From Diphasiastrum complanatum (Eukaryota; Streptophyta; Lycopodiopsida; Lycopodiales; Lycopodiaceae): a DNA stretch of 64,000 bases. The notes beneath the pieces are model-generated. The model ran no database searches and was not told the origin of the DNA. It saw only the letters and a list, made by a program, of their open reading frames with translations. The position numbers were made by a program, and so were the translations under genes. Positions 21,812 through 32,959 of this stretch are shown piece after piece; positions within the stretch are counted from its first letter, which is position 1, and each line of letters begins with the position of its first letter. The DNA lies in assembly GCA_029204225.1 (NCBI GenBank), contig CM055092.1, positions 15,954,715 to 16,018,714 of the forward strand, read 5' to 3'.

Positions 21812-23129
21812 GTGGAAAAATGGACAGAGGAGGGTGTGAGGCAACAAATTGGTCTCCCTTCATATAGTGCAAGTTCTTATGGGTCTCCTTTTGGGTCTTT
21901 TGTACCACCACCAGGATTTCCCTCCGCACCACCAGGATTTCCTTCTTCTACTTTTTCAGGTACTCGTGATTTTCGTGATCGCATCCAGCTTACTACTTAT
22001 TCTGGTTCATCTGATGGGAATATCTTGGAAAATTGGTTCTCTAAGTTAGAGACCTATTTTCTTATGTATCCCAAGATTGAAACCCAGAAAGTGCAGTTGG
22101 CTGCGTTACATTTAGATGGTCGAGCTCAGACTTGGTGGCGTGTCTATCGCTCTGAGCCTACTCATGAGGGATTACATATATGGCCTACTTTTTGGCATGA
22201 TTTTCATATGGCTATGATTGAACCACAATGGTTGGTTCGCCAACATGATCTGTTTCGTAGCCTTCGCCATACTAGTGATTTGACTGCTTATATTGATCAG
22301 TTTATTGAGCTTTCCTACCTTTTTAGTGATCTTCATCCTACATAGCTTATTTCACATTTTATTTCCGGTGTTAGAGACACCTTACGATATGATGTCTCAT
22401 CTTTTCGGCCTCTTACTCTCTCAGATGCTATCTCCTTGGCTACTACGTTGCAGCATAAGTATCCTGAGTTGTCCACTTCTTCTCGTTTTTCTTGCTCTCA
22501 TTCCACTGCTTCTCCTACTTTGGCTTCTTACTACCGTTCCTCCTAGTCCTCCTACCGCTGTTTCTTACCATGAGTCTCTTACTCCTGATGATTTTGATGT
22601 TTATATCCATATTCTTGATACTCCTGACCCACATTCTGTTGATGAGCCGGCTGACCCGCTTCTTGATGATCCTGCTTCCGCCGCTTGCCATGCACAGCTT
22701 GCTTATGCTACTTGGGCTGGTGGGCGTCCTGGTCCTCGTTCTATTCAGTTACATGTTCGCTTTTTGGGACGAGAGTATATTGCTTTGGTGGATACTTGCA
22801 GTACACATTCATTTATTAGCAGTTACATTTCCACCTTGATTCGTGCTACACCTATTTCTGCTACACAGTCTCTCAGTGTCGAGGTTGCTCGTTCCCATTC
22901 TTTTTCCAGTTCTCAGATGTTTCAGGGCTTGGACTATAGCATTGGTGACTTCTCTAGACATGAAGATTTCTATATTATTCCTCTAGAGCGCTATGACATT
23001 ATTCTTGGTGCAGATTGGTTTTCATCACTTGGTACTGTTGCCGTGGATCTTTCTCAGCAGACACTGTCTTTTACACATGTTGGTCGGCATCATTTACTTT
23101 TTGGTATTGATTCCTAGAGTGACTATCAG
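21812..23129 (+). pseudogene. Ty3/gypsy gag and protease (same family as the 6-11 kb element)
   Basis: The plus frame carries a GF/PP-rich segment (FVPPPGFPSAPPGF), then a gag domain closely matching the 10.5-kb copy (TYSGSSDGNILENWF, ALHLDGRAQTWWRVYR), which ends at a TAG at 22343-22345 where the related frame would have CAG. After further gag sequence (SHFISGVRDTLRYDVSSF) and a frame change, the protease follows at 22700-23100, with LVDTCSTHSFISSY. Here the active-site glycine of the usual DTG is cysteine, so the protease is probably dead. The block PLERYDIILGADWF is kept. A second TAG at about 23115-23117 again fits a CAG to TAG change. The zinc knuckle present in the sister copy is not evident here. 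Confidence 0.85.
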
Positions 23130-24554
23130 TTGGTTACCGGGAAGCAGTTTATGCGTAGCCTGCCAAAGGCTCATGGTGCAGCTCTTCTTTCCATTCAGAG
23201 TACATTAGTTGCTGCTTCACTTTCACCGACCGTGGGTCCTCTTACTCAGGTTGATGCTGCTCCGGATTTACAGGTTGTTGCTACGTGCCTTGCACCTATA
23301 TGCCTTGATTCACAGATATCGTATTCGGTGGTCATTTTTGGTTTCATTGATATTGAGGCCATATATCTTGGTGCTTTTGCGCCTACCTCAGATAGCCCTC
23401 CTGGTTCGGTGGTTGGTGTAGTATCTTCTCTGTTGGTCTCTATATCTCCACCTCTTGAGTCCGTTATGGCCGATGTTCCTTCTGATTTCTATTGGGTTCT
23501 TCACAATCCCACGTTTGCTGGTTCCCTCGCTATTGGTGATCAGGTTGTATCTTCTTTCGCTTTATTCCATGGATCTCTGCTTGAGGTTTGTGATTTGCCT
23601 CATGATATTTCTACGGTTCCTGACATGATTCATGAGCCTTTCGCCCTTACCATTATACATTTTCCATCCGAGGATATTTGCCAGATGGTCACTATTACTT
23701 ATCTAGGATATTTATATGCTGGGATCTTTCTAGATGAGTATACGAGGATCCTTCAGTCTCCTTGTGTTTCTACATATAGGTTTCCTGCAGTCCATGTCGA
23801 TGCTATGGCTATATGGCATTCCTGGTTATTACATATAGCTTGGTTTTCATTTGGACCTGTTGATTGGTGCTGGTTTTTCCATATTGTTGATCACCTATCG
23901 TGCCGATATCTCTATGATTATGCATGTGGCTCTCTATGTGTTCCTTGGATTGTTGCTCATTGTCAGGCTTGGCATATCCTGATGGCTTGGGTTATTGCCT
24001 CCGTTCCAGCTACTGTTTGTCCGAGTGATCTAAAGGTTCCCCGTCATTTCGGGTTGCTCCATATCGCTTGGTCTCCAATGCTGAGTTGCCACTTTGTTCT
24101 GGTGCTCCGAGACCATCAGGGTACCTTGAGAGAGTTCCTTCTCCTGTCTTGGATAGTTTTTGGGGATGTTGTTGCCATATACTTCAGTGTTGCTCATATG
24201 TGCTTTGATACTCATTCCCAGATACACGTGGATATTGCTCCGATGCTTGCTACTGATGTTGCAGATCCTGTTCCTCGTTCCAGTGCATTTCTTCTATTCC
24301 TCACTTGTGCGCCGGGTGTGTACTTTGGGATTACACTTGGAGCCAGTTCCGATGGGTCATCTGATTCTCCATCGGTTTTTGGTGTATCCTATGATGGATT
24401 GGTATGTCCATATGCGGTCTTTATGGATGAGTTTTTCGACTACAGTTTTTCAGTTGGGGCCTCTACTATTTCTAGATTTGTTGCTACTGTTTTGATGCAT
24501 CATGTCTTTTTAGAGGTAGAGGTGCAATATCACAGCCAGTTGGAGCAGGTCTAG
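23130..24554 (+). CDS. long open frame replacing pol in the gypsy element (unknown)
   Basis: A 474-codon frame continues directly from the protease. Its first 40 or so residues (QLVTGKQFMRSLPKAHGAAL) still match the protease-RT linker of the element at 6-11 kb. At about 23280, where RT should begin, similarity ends. The remaining 420 codons contain no RT, RNase H, integrase or chromodomain motif that I can recognise. They are rich in hydrophobic and aromatic residues (for example WHSWLLHIAWFSFG) with acidic patches (PDMIHEPF, VHVDAMAIWH). The DNA is poor in A, which lowers the chance of stop codons, so length alone is weak evidence for translation. It may be a filler ORF of a non-autonomous element, like LARD or TR-GAG elements, relying on enzymes of the intact family member. 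No function is proposed. Confidence 0.5.
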   Translation: MVTGKQFMRSLPKAHGAALLSIQSTLVAASLSPTVGPLTQVDAAPDLQVVATCLAPICLDSQISYSVVIFGFIDIEAIYLGAFAPTSDSPPGSVVGVVSSLLVSISPPLESVMADVPSDFYWVLHNPTFAGSLAIGDQVVSSFALFHGSLLEVCDLPHDISTVPDMIHEPFALTIIHFPSEDICQMVTITYLGYLYAGIFLDEYTRILQSPCVSTYRFPAVHVDAMAIWHSWLLHIAWFSFGPVDWCWFFHIVDHLSCRYLYDYACGSLCVPWIVAHCQAWHILMAWVIASVPATVCPSDLKVPRHFGLLHIAWSPMLSCHFVLVLRDHQGTLREFLLLSWIVFGDVVAIYFSVAHMCFDTHSQIHVDIAPMLATDVADPVPRSSAFLLFLTCAPGVYFGITLGASSDGSSDSPSVFGVSYDGLVCPYAVFMDEFFDYSFSVGASTISRFVATVLMHHVFLEVEVQYHSQLEQV

Positions 24555-25540
24555 TTGGTTTGGCTTACCCAAAATGCTTAGAGTTGAAGCTGCCACAAGC
24601 TAATGCTGCTTTCTGGTATAATGAAACTTTGACTTATTAAGGTTTATAATATTTTTGAGTACTGCAAAAGTGCTCTTGTTATTTATGTTTAGGTTTATGT
24701 ATTTTTCCACCTTAATGTAAGGTTTGTGATGTCATGGTAGCAAAAAACCTTTTGTTATGTGACCTGCTAGCTTGACTTTACGGTGGCAAAAGAAGTGTTA
24801 GAAGGGACAAGCCTATTTCTGAGACCATCATTGACAATCACTATTCTGTTTTACCTACCTACCTCTGTTTTGGTAGCAAGCCTGAATTAAGTCTCATAAC
24901 TTTATAGAACAACCTAAATCTGGCCGACTTGTTCTGCAAAATGGCAACCCAATGCATCAAATAATGGTTGTAATGAAATAACTCTGTAGTCATAACATTG
25001 TTGGAAAGTAGGTATCATTGTTACCGATCTGACATGCATTGCTTTGCTGGCTGATACTGCACCCAAATGCGCAATGATTATCTATGGCTAGCAGAATATC
25101 TGTCCACAATCGTGGGTGAAGTTGTTGATGCCTGAGTAGAAATATGCCCCTATAAATATCCGAAAGTACGTTCAAATCACAGAGAAGATTATCTCTGGAA
25201 TAGGTTGTCCGAACCATAGGTAGAACGGTCATTGGAAGTCTGGCAGAAAATGGGCCACCCTACTGGTTATTACAAACGTAGGAAAATGTGCCCTTGGTTG
25301 CTGGCATAAATGCATGCTTTCACAGAAAAAAAATGCACCTGGAAGGTCAGTTGGATCAGCGCTCCATGGCTGTCCAAAACGTGCAAGGTACGCCTTGTGG
25401 ACTTTTGCTGAATCTGCTTGCAAAAACTCATCTTATTGCTAGGAAATTCGACTGTAAATTGAGAAAGAACAATGGTGCTTCAAAACAGAAGCAAAAGACA
25501 TGATTTCTTTGGCTGCCCAGAGGTAGGTTGATACCTCTGT
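24555..25540. other. stretch without recognisable genes
   Basis: Short frames exist on both strands but none carries a motif I recognise. It separates the gypsy unknown ORF from the integrase tail of a different chromovirus. Confidence 0.4.
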
Positions 25541-25559
25541 GAAGATACTTTAAGCATTC

Positions 25560-26175
25560 GGCTACCGACAAGTAGTAGCCCGTTCATGCTTATGTATGGT
25601 TTTGAGCCTAGATCACCCATTGTGGTAGAGACTCGTACGATCAAGTTTCAAAAAGTAGCATATTTCTCGCACGATATGCAATAAATGCTACATATAGCAC
25701 GTGAGAATGTCCAGGGCGCTCAGGATAGGGACCGACATTACGCTAATCTGGAAAGATCGCCTCGAGACTTTCAAGTGAGGGATTGGGTGTATTTACAAAT
25801 TCCGAAGGATTCTAGTGTAATGCATACCGGCAGGCATTACAAATTGTCCGCTAGTTATAAATCTTGAAAAAGATTTAATCCTTGGCTTACCAATTGGATC
25901 TCCCGGAAGGAACGCAAGGCGCACCTGGGTTTTTCACGTAAGTCGACTCAGAAGAGTATGAGTGAAGGGGAACATCTGGGTTTCGGAAACCAATTGGACT
26001 TGTTGGATGAATCATCAACTCTGACTCAACTTGAACCTGAAAGGATCTTGGATACAAGAACTAAACGATTGAGGAATCCTATAGTTATCGAGCATCTGAT
26101 TTGAAGGAAGGGTCGCATAGACGATGATGACTCCTAGGAACAGGAAGGTAGCCTGAAAAGGAACTTCTCTAGTTT
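25560..26175 (+). pseudogene. chromovirus integrase C-terminus and chromodomain fragment
   Basis: The frame reads ARENVQGAQDRDRHYANLER, then SPRDFQVRDWVYLQIPKDS, the end of integrase. After a stop it continues in frame with LEPERILDTRTKRLRNPIVI and EHLI, a chromodomain of the ILDRRTKRLRN type, followed by an acidic GRIDDDDS segment. The first aromatic cage position is weakly conserved and two stops interrupt it. It directly precedes a purine tract and LTR, so this is the 3' end of the element. RT and the catalytic core are missing. The related fragment at 48.34-48.42 kb carries the same [17 protein letters not shown] block. Confidence 0.85.
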
Positions 26176-26201
26176 TTTTTTCTGAGGTCAAAACTTGAAT
26201 A

Positions 26202-26700
26202 AGGGGGGACGAATGTCATGCCCACGAGTGATCTCGGATTGTTTATCCCGTTAGAGGTCAATAGGTCTACCTCGACCCGTAAGTTCATTACGATTATGAG
26301 GGGTTTGGGGCCCTCAAGTGTATATTGTCATAATTAATGGTTAGAGGCCATGATGGTGGACTATTATGGGTCTATCAGTGAGTCATAGGGAAACTGGATG
26401 ACGTGGCCCAGTTAGGCTGCAGAGGTGTCGCGGTGTACTACTAGTGGTGCATGGGCCTTGGAGGGTATAAGTATACCCATTGGGCTCTCACTAGTGTATA
26501 CTTGATTGAGTGATTGGTAGCAACATGCTGCTGGTGTGATTCCTCCTTCCCTTATGATAGATTGAGTCATAGCTTGGGGGCTAGATCCATAAGATCTAGG
26601 TCTGGTTGGGTCAGTTTGTCCACCATCCGATTCCCTTGTGTTGCTTGTTTGTGGGTTGCTTAGTTTCGAATTCTTGGTTGAGGGCTTTATAATGCTAAAA
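26202..26700 (+). repeat. polypurine tract and 3' LTR of the chromovirus
   Basis: A purine tract AAGGGGGGACGAA (26201-26213) is followed at 26214 by TGTCATGCCCACGAG, the LTR start. About 100 bases of this LTR start recur at 48126-48240, and a shorter piece recurs at 45487-45550. A TATA-like TATAAGTATAC lies near 26468. The right end is not determined, because I cannot find a convincing CA terminus with a target duplication. Confidence 0.65.
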
Positions 26701-27540
26701 CCTATCAAATGCTCAGACTAACATAATTATAGCCAAGTGAAATTCGTGTCTGATAAAAGTTTCCCAAAATAATATGGGACATCATGCAAAATTTTAGTAG
26801 TACAAAGAACGTGAGCTGAAGTCACTTCAACTTGCAAAGATCAATGGGTTGCCTATGGCTTTAAATTAATTTAAAACGAAGTTGTGACAGAGCCTGAGTG
26901 CTGATAAAAATGCATGCAGTAAGAAAGCAATATATGGTTAATTTGCAATCTTGACCTTCAAGCATACAGTAGTAGAGCTGACTGTCCTGCCCAAGGGAAA
27001 TTTGCCATGTAAGCATAACATTTATGACTATCAACAAAAGTAGAGACGTTGTGGGCATCAACATCTATCACATTATGTTAAAAAAAAAGAAATGTTCCAA
27101 CCTAGTACTGGAACGTACAGCGTTCCGACTGTAAAGGGTTGGAATGGGTTTTTAAGCAGTGAGTATATATTTCTTCTCTTTTGGGATCGTCTTAAGCCGT
27201 AAACTGAACAATTCATCAGAGAAACTATGTCGTATCCTACTCACATGTAGTTGCACCAAGTTAAACTCAATAAACATAACATCAACTATCAGTCCCTCGA
27301 CTGGGGCATGCTGGTAGAAGGCCCTTTTTCTTGCCTCTGGGTTGTTTGATCACACTTGGACATATAGCATAAAGAATAATAATCACGACACTACTGCTCT
27401 TAATCATCAGTTCATTATAGATACCGACACCATTTTCAGTGGACCCTCCTGGCTACGTTCAAGTCGTTCCATCTCACATTGGGTAGTGTATGTAGAGCAG
27501 AACACCATTCACTTGGTTAATTACTATCTTGGATAGGCCC
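26701..27540. other. non-coding stretch
   Basis: No gene is recognised. It includes a GTTCCGGAAC-type degenerate palindrome cluster at about 27096-27150. The copia element to the right ends abruptly against it at about 27545. Confidence 0.4.
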
Positions 27541-27555
27541 CCAAAAAGGTGGATT

Positions 27556-28330
27556 TCAATACTTCACATGCATAGTTAGCTTGGGAAATAAACACACAAT
27601 TTTTCTTTCCCGAACCTCTAAGCCAAGACAATAGTGGATTAGACCCAAATCCTTTATCTCGAACTCATTTGATAAATGAGCCTTCACCTTCTCAATAAGC
27701 TGCCCATTGTTACCTGTGATGACCAAGTCATCAACATAGAGAACTATCAAAACAATGTTGCCATTTTCCTCCTTCACGAACAGGTTGCAATCCGACTGAC
27801 TCTTTATGATTTGCTCCTTGGCAAAATAGTCGTCAATACGACTATACTAGGCCCTGGGTGCCTGCTTCAAGCCATATAAGGCCTTCTTAAGCCTGCATAC
27901 CATAGTTTCCTTGCCCTTAGCCTCAAAACCTTGTGGCTTTTCCATGTAGACTTCTTCAGCCAACTGTACATTGAGAAAAGCACTCTTCACGTCCATTTGA
28001 TGGACCTCCCAACCAAAAAATGCAGCCAATGCTAAAACCAACCTGACTCCTGATAGACGTCATCTTAGCTACCGGTGAAAACGTCTCATCATAGTCCAAG
28101 CCCTCCTTCTGTGCATAGCCTTTAGCAACCAGCCTTGCCTTATGCTTTTCGATGCTCCCATCCGATTTGTATTTGGTATTGTAGACCCACTTACAACCAA
28201 TAGGACGCTTCCCTTTTGGTAACTTCACCAAATCCCATGTATCATTCTTGAGAATGGAGTCGTACTCCTCTTGCATAGCATGTTGCCAGACCTTCTCATC
28301 TGCTGCCTCAACGAATGTATGCATCTTGTG
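27556..28330 (-). pseudogene. Ty1/copia reverse transcriptase (RNase H missing)
   Basis: From 28324 leftwards: WQHAMQEEYDSILKNDTWDL, GCKWVYNTKYKSDGS, KARLVAKGYAQKEG, then a frame change, then VHQMDVKSAFLNVQLAEEVY, KKALYGLKQAPRA followed by a stop at 27847-27849 in place of the usual tryptophan, and the catalytic IVLYVDDLVITGN near 27720. RT copies the element RNA in the virus-like particle. The frame ends at about 27556 after KDLGLIHYCLGLEV. RNase H, the polypurine tract and the 3' LTR are absent, so the 3' end of the element is truncated at the junction near 27545. Confidence 0.92.
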
Positions 28331-29720
28331 AATCCAAAATAGTAGTCATAAGTGCATAGTTTGTCTCCTGGTGTCCACGCTGTTGGGCTTGCCTTTGAGA
28401 CCTCCTAGCCCCTGGATTGTTGCTCTCTCCCTCATCCAATATCAAACCATCCTGCACAGTTTGCCAATACCACTTGGGAAACTTCTTCCTTGCAGTTGGT
28501 GATGAAGACGGTGAATTGGACTCAACAGATTTGCCCCTTTCCTTCCGCTTCCTAGCCTGCTTGGATTCTTCCTCTTGATCACTCATATGATCATCCTAAG
28601 GCTCCCCAATATATGGATGCAGATCATCAAGTATTGGCACAAATTTACTTGTACCATCCATCTTAAGTTCCTCTATAGGAAGTGTTTGATCTTCTTCAAA
28701 GATCACATCTCGACTTATGATCGTCTTCTTGCTAGTAAGATCGTAAAGTCGGTAAGCTTTGCTTTCTTCACTGTATCCCAAGAAAATACACTTTGCTGAT
28801 TTTGCATCCAACTTTCTGTTATCCTTGGGAATATGGGCATAGGCTGTACAACCAAACACTCGCAAAGCGCCCACCTTAGGCTTAATGCCTCTAAATGCCT
28901 CTTCTGGAGTCCTGCCTTCCACAACTTTAGTTGGACTTCTATTCAACAAAAACACTGCTGTGTGCATTGCCTCGCCCCAAAAAGAGTTGGGCAACCCCTT
29001 TGCCGTGAGCATGCACCTTGCACACTCCACAGTAGTTCGGTTCTTTCTCTCGGCTATGCCATTTTGCTGAGGGGTATGAGGAGCTGTAAGCTGCCTTTTG
29101 ATCCCATTGGCCTTGTAAAATTCCACAAATTCTGTCTTAATGAACTCTCCACCACCGTTTGACCTGAGCATCTTTATCTTCTTTCCTAAATGTTCTTCTA
29201 CCAAAGCTTTGAAATGCAGGAAGTACTTGAATGCTTCAGATTTTAACTTCAAGAAATAAATCCAAATCTTGCGTGAGAAGTCATCAATAAAGGTCATAAA
29301 GTAAAATGCCACCCCTGCAGGTTGGCCCCCGCGAATATGAATGTACCAAGTGAAGTATACCTACTGCCCTGGTGGTGCTCTTCTTGAAAAACTTCTGTCT
29401 TTGCTGTTTTCCCATAGCGCAAGCCTCGAAAACTGAAGAGCTTGGCTTAACAACTGGAAGCCCCTCCACCATATGATGTTGGTTCAACACCTGCATGCTT
29501 TGGTAGCCAAGATGTCGATACCTCTCATGCCACAACCTATCCACATCACTTCCTTTTGCTGTATAAGCATGTTGACTAGGGATAGAAGTGTACAACCTGT
29601 ATAGATTATCTTCCTGCAATCCTTTGGCCACAACCTTCATATCATTACTCAAATCCAGAAGTAGCATCAAATTCTACTTTCATATTTTGTTGAGTGATAA
29701 CTCCTACTGAAAGAAGATTT
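28331..29720 (-). pseudogene. Ty1/copia GAG-pre-integrase and integrase
   Basis: The GAG-pre-integrase box (LWHERYRHLGYQSMQVLNQ at about 29560, then CAMGKQQRQKF) is followed by the integrase core: TFIDDFSRKIWIYFLKLKS with the first catalytic aspartate, LRSNGGGEFIKTEF, and PQQNGIAERKNRT with the glutamate. The usual LRSDNGGE is LRSNGGGE here, so the second catalytic aspartate has become asparagine. The post-integrase linker runs KCIFLGYSEESKAY to IISRDVIFEED and ends at a stop at about 28596. A further linker frame with SNSPSSSPTARKKFPKWYWQ follows at 28586-28308. The core frame (29312-28596) is open for 238 codons, but flanking frameshifts and the lost aspartate make it inactive. Confidence 0.9.
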
Positions 29721-30290
29721 TTAGCAAGTCCTGGTACATATAAGACATTCTTAATGACTTTGACTTCTCCTGATGGAAGCTTTATAGGTATTGTGTCTTT
29801 TCCCTTGACGTTGTGTGTTGAGTTGTCACCTAGGCACACCTTTTGTCCATCACAAATCCCACAAAGGTATCAAACCAATCCCTATGAGGGGCCATGTGCT
29901 TTGAAGCACCTGAGTCAATGTACTAACCACCTGTTGTAGCTTGTGAGGTCAATACAACAGAAAATAACTTAGCTTGCCTTATGTCACTCTGCTCCTCTCT
30001 TGCACCACTCTCAACAACATTTTCTCCTTGCTTCTTTGTGCCCTTCTTTTGCTCTACAAGCTTCTTCCTGCCCTCAAAAGCAAAGTGTCCATATTTACCA
30101 CAATAATTGCAATTCCCCTTCCTTCGAGGTGTGGAAGAAGTACCCGAGGAGGATTGTGCTTCTGACATCTGCAAGTTCTCCATTCCTTGCTCAAGTGTTT
30201 GTGGTGCTCCTTTGTTCTTGCCTTTACCTTTCTTCTTATCCTTGGCTGGATTTTGCTTCTTCTTAGAAGCAAAGGCATGCTCCTAGAAAT
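29640..30290 (-). pseudogene. Ty1/copia zinc knuckle and protease
   Basis: The zinc knuckle reads CNYCGKYGHFAFEGRKK near 30110-30060, so its last cysteine is replaced by glycine. The protease active site YIDSGASKHMAPHRDW lies at about 29924-29870, preceded by a TAG where tryptophan is usual. It continues after a frame change with VCLGDNSTHNVKGKDTIPI, then LPSGEVKVIKNVLYVPGLAK and NLLSVGVITQQNMKVEFDA. The protease would cut the gag-pol polyprotein. Three lesions are visible in about 650 bases. Confidence 0.9.
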
Positions 30291-30860
30291 CTTCCCTCTT
30301 GGAGAGATTCACTCTCCTCATCTCCTCCTGTAACAAGATACCATAGACTTCTTCATAGGTAGGGATCTTCTCCCTCACAGATATCATCATCACAAAGTTC
30401 CGATAAGCATATGACAAGCTATTCAGACTATTGACACCAAGTCTTTGTCAGCAATAGACTCTCCAAGCATAGAAATCTAATATCCAAGATCCTGAATCTT
30501 AGTAAAATGATCAGTAACAGTCTCCCCTGTCTCCATTCTGAGGGTATACAACTTGTTCTTCAAGTAGAGAAACCTAGTTGTACTTGTTGTCTCATACAAT
30601 GCACAAAGAATGTGTGATGCATTTACAGGCCCTTTGGCTAACTTGATTAGAGAAACCACATTATCCCTCACTGACATGTTGATGATCCTGTGTGCCTTTT
30701 CCCCTCTCTTGATATAGTTCTTGAGTTCAAGTTCAGATGTTGGAACAAGCTCCTCACCTGTCACAAGCTTCCAACATTCTTTGTCTTCAAGAATGTTCTT
30801 GATCTTGAATTTCCAAATGCTAAAGTCAGTGGCATCAAGCCGGTTGGCTTCACTCATCAT
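30291..30860 (-). pseudogene. Ty1/copia gag
   Basis: The start is probably MMSEANRLDATDFSIWKFK at 30860, because the motif W.FKI.NIL follows at once as in other copia gags. The frame also extends upstream to 30944 through leader sequence. It contains GEKAHRIINMSVRDNVV, TSTTRFLYLKNKLYTLRMET and GETVTDHFTKIQDL, the conserved UBN2-type gag domain, and ends with a stop at 30477. Further gag sequence in another frame leads to the zinc knuckle. Gag forms the particle that packages the RNA. Confidence 0.88.
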
Positions 30861-31300
30861 GCTCTCTAAGACTAGACATAGCTGGATAGAAATAAAACAC
30901 AAAAGGTAAACTGGGGTTTTCACCCAACTAGGGTATGCAGCCACTTGCTCAATAACCCTCAGCTTCTGGATTTGAAACTATCCCCCTGTATGGCTGTCCT
31001 AGCCCTTGTCCAAGATCCACTCAGAACTTTCACTGAAGTCCCCACTGTAGAAAGCGGCCTCCTATAGTCCTGGCTGTCCAAAAAGACTCAAATTTTTTTC
31101 TCCCAAATTAGAAACTTTTGGCTCTCTGTACTCCCCTTGCCAACAGTACTCCCACCATGCAGATAGCACAGAGGTCAGATGCCCCTACAAAAAGTGCGCC
31201 CTCCTCAAAGATAAGCTGCTCTCCAGGAATGGTAGGAATATGATAAAAACAGGTCCAAGCTTTCACCACACCACAGGCAACATAACCTGCTCTGATACCA
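30861..31300 (-). other. copia leader and primer-binding site
   Basis: On the minus strand, directly after the LTR end at 31301, the sequence TGGTATCAGAGCAGG (window about 31286-31300) is the methionine-tRNA primer-binding site. A non-coding leader of about 430 bases then runs to gag. Confidence 0.8.
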
Positions 31301-32022
31301 TGACAAATTCCAAAGCCTAGCTATGGAGTATCATAACAGCATAGTAAGCACACCATGAAAGCTTGAAAAAACTAGCTATGGAGTAGAAGACAAAAGCAAG
31401 AGAGAGAGGACTTCAAAGCTCACACAACTTGAATGAATTTTCAAAGAGTAGTAGGGCGTGGAAACCCCTCCAAACTATGGGCTACTTTTAGCATGTAATC
31501 TATAGAGGTGGTGTCTTGCTAATACTAGCTCTAGAACCCACATGGGTCCTCAACCTACTTGTTATTACTTGCCTAATTAGCACAAGTGAGGTGTACTATG
31601 TACATAAATGTTTTACCCCCATGTCTTATGCACAACTTACAAGCTACAAGTACACAAGCCTTGAGGGGCAAAGTAGGCATTATTTCAACAAGTTTGCGTG
31701 TGACATTGTTTGTTATAAATGATATCATTAATGCTTGAACATAAAGGTTAAACCTTTTGCTCATTTTATGCTAGTAGTTAATCTTTGGTTTTCATTTTTG
31801 CTAATTTTATTTTTGTAGGTAGTTACCAATTAGAAGAATCAGGACTCTATTATTCATAATGTTAAATGTAACTACCTTAGACCTATATAGTGTAGACAAT
31901 ACATTGCCATCTTGCATGTAACATGCCAAATTTCAATCAACAATAGTCATTAATGATTAGTCAGCATCTTGGCATCGAATCTAGTCTTTAAACTTCAAAG
32001 TAGCTAAAAGTGGAAATTGTCA
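31301..32022 (-). repeat. copia 5' LTR (candidate limits)
   Basis: The inner end is fixed by the primer-binding site. In the window it starts TGACAAATTCC at 31301, and the best outer end is GGAAATTGTCA at 32012-32022, giving near-matching termini and a length of about 720 bp. Inside, an AGCTATGGAGTA element occurs twice. No second LTR exists in the window because the 3' part of the element is lost. The outer limit is an inference. Confidence 0.55.
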
Positions 32023-32950
32023 AGTTTTAGGCTAAGTTAGTTACTTATAACTAGTAATACTTTCTAGAGAGTACACTCAAAGGATTAGCTAGATTGCTAG
32101 TTAGTTCAAAGTTCAGCCTTCAACCTACAACATGACTCTTGAGTCTCAAAATCTAAACATTCAAAATTAGAGGCATTGATATATGTTTCTTTTGTTTTTG
32201 GCCTGCCATGGAATGTTAGGGGAATGCAAATGTAAGATGTTGTCAGTTTACATTTGCGTATCAGCTACAATGTGACTTTTCTCAATGTTTTCCTCATGTG
32301 AAGGATATCGTTAATTAGCTCGACAACTTATTTCATGTAACTTTGTAAGAAGAGACACTCATCATCTCAAAAGGTATTGTTTTCTAGGGTTTCTTTGTGG
32401 CTCCTTTGCCAAATAGTTTTGATGCTAATTGTTTCTATGAGCACTCCCATATACATTGAATGACCCTCATGTCTAGTCACTCTCGACTTGCTACAGATAC
32501 TAGTGTTAACGACAAGCATTGATAGACATTGATAAACCAGATGTTGCCAATGGACTTTTCTCTTGAGGCCTTGTGTGTGGTCATGTAACAATGCAACATA
32601 TACAAGAAACTCTTTGTTGGAAAAGACAAGGATGTAGGAGTGTACGCCAATGATGCAAATGCTTGGGTATGGATTACACGAGACACTATTGCGAGCATAG
32701 TTTCCATTATCTAGACGCCAAGCTCCAGCGAAGTTCAGGCATGTTGCATGCTGGAACTTCACTTACCTTGCCTAATATTGGCAATATTTTCACTTTAAGT
32801 ATCAAGGATCTAATACATCAAGTCTATTACCATATCACATACATAAAAAACTCCACAATTTTTTTCCTTTTTCAGTTTATAGAAGGCTAGTTCAAAACCA
32901 ATTCAAATTGGAGAATCAGCGGGAAACTATTACTCAGACAAATGCTCAAT
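32023..32950. other. stretch without recognisable genes
   Basis: Short frames near 32367-32890 on both strands have no motif I can recognise. No repeats are obvious. Confidence 0.4.
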
Positions 32951-32959
32951 AAGAGTAAG

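Noticed and set aside
24511-24640. Frame reading FRGRGAISQPVGAGLVG then GLAYPKCLELKLPQ as a host exon
   Set aside because: It overlaps the end of the unknown gypsy ORF in another frame, has no convincing splice sites, and I could not recognise the peptide.
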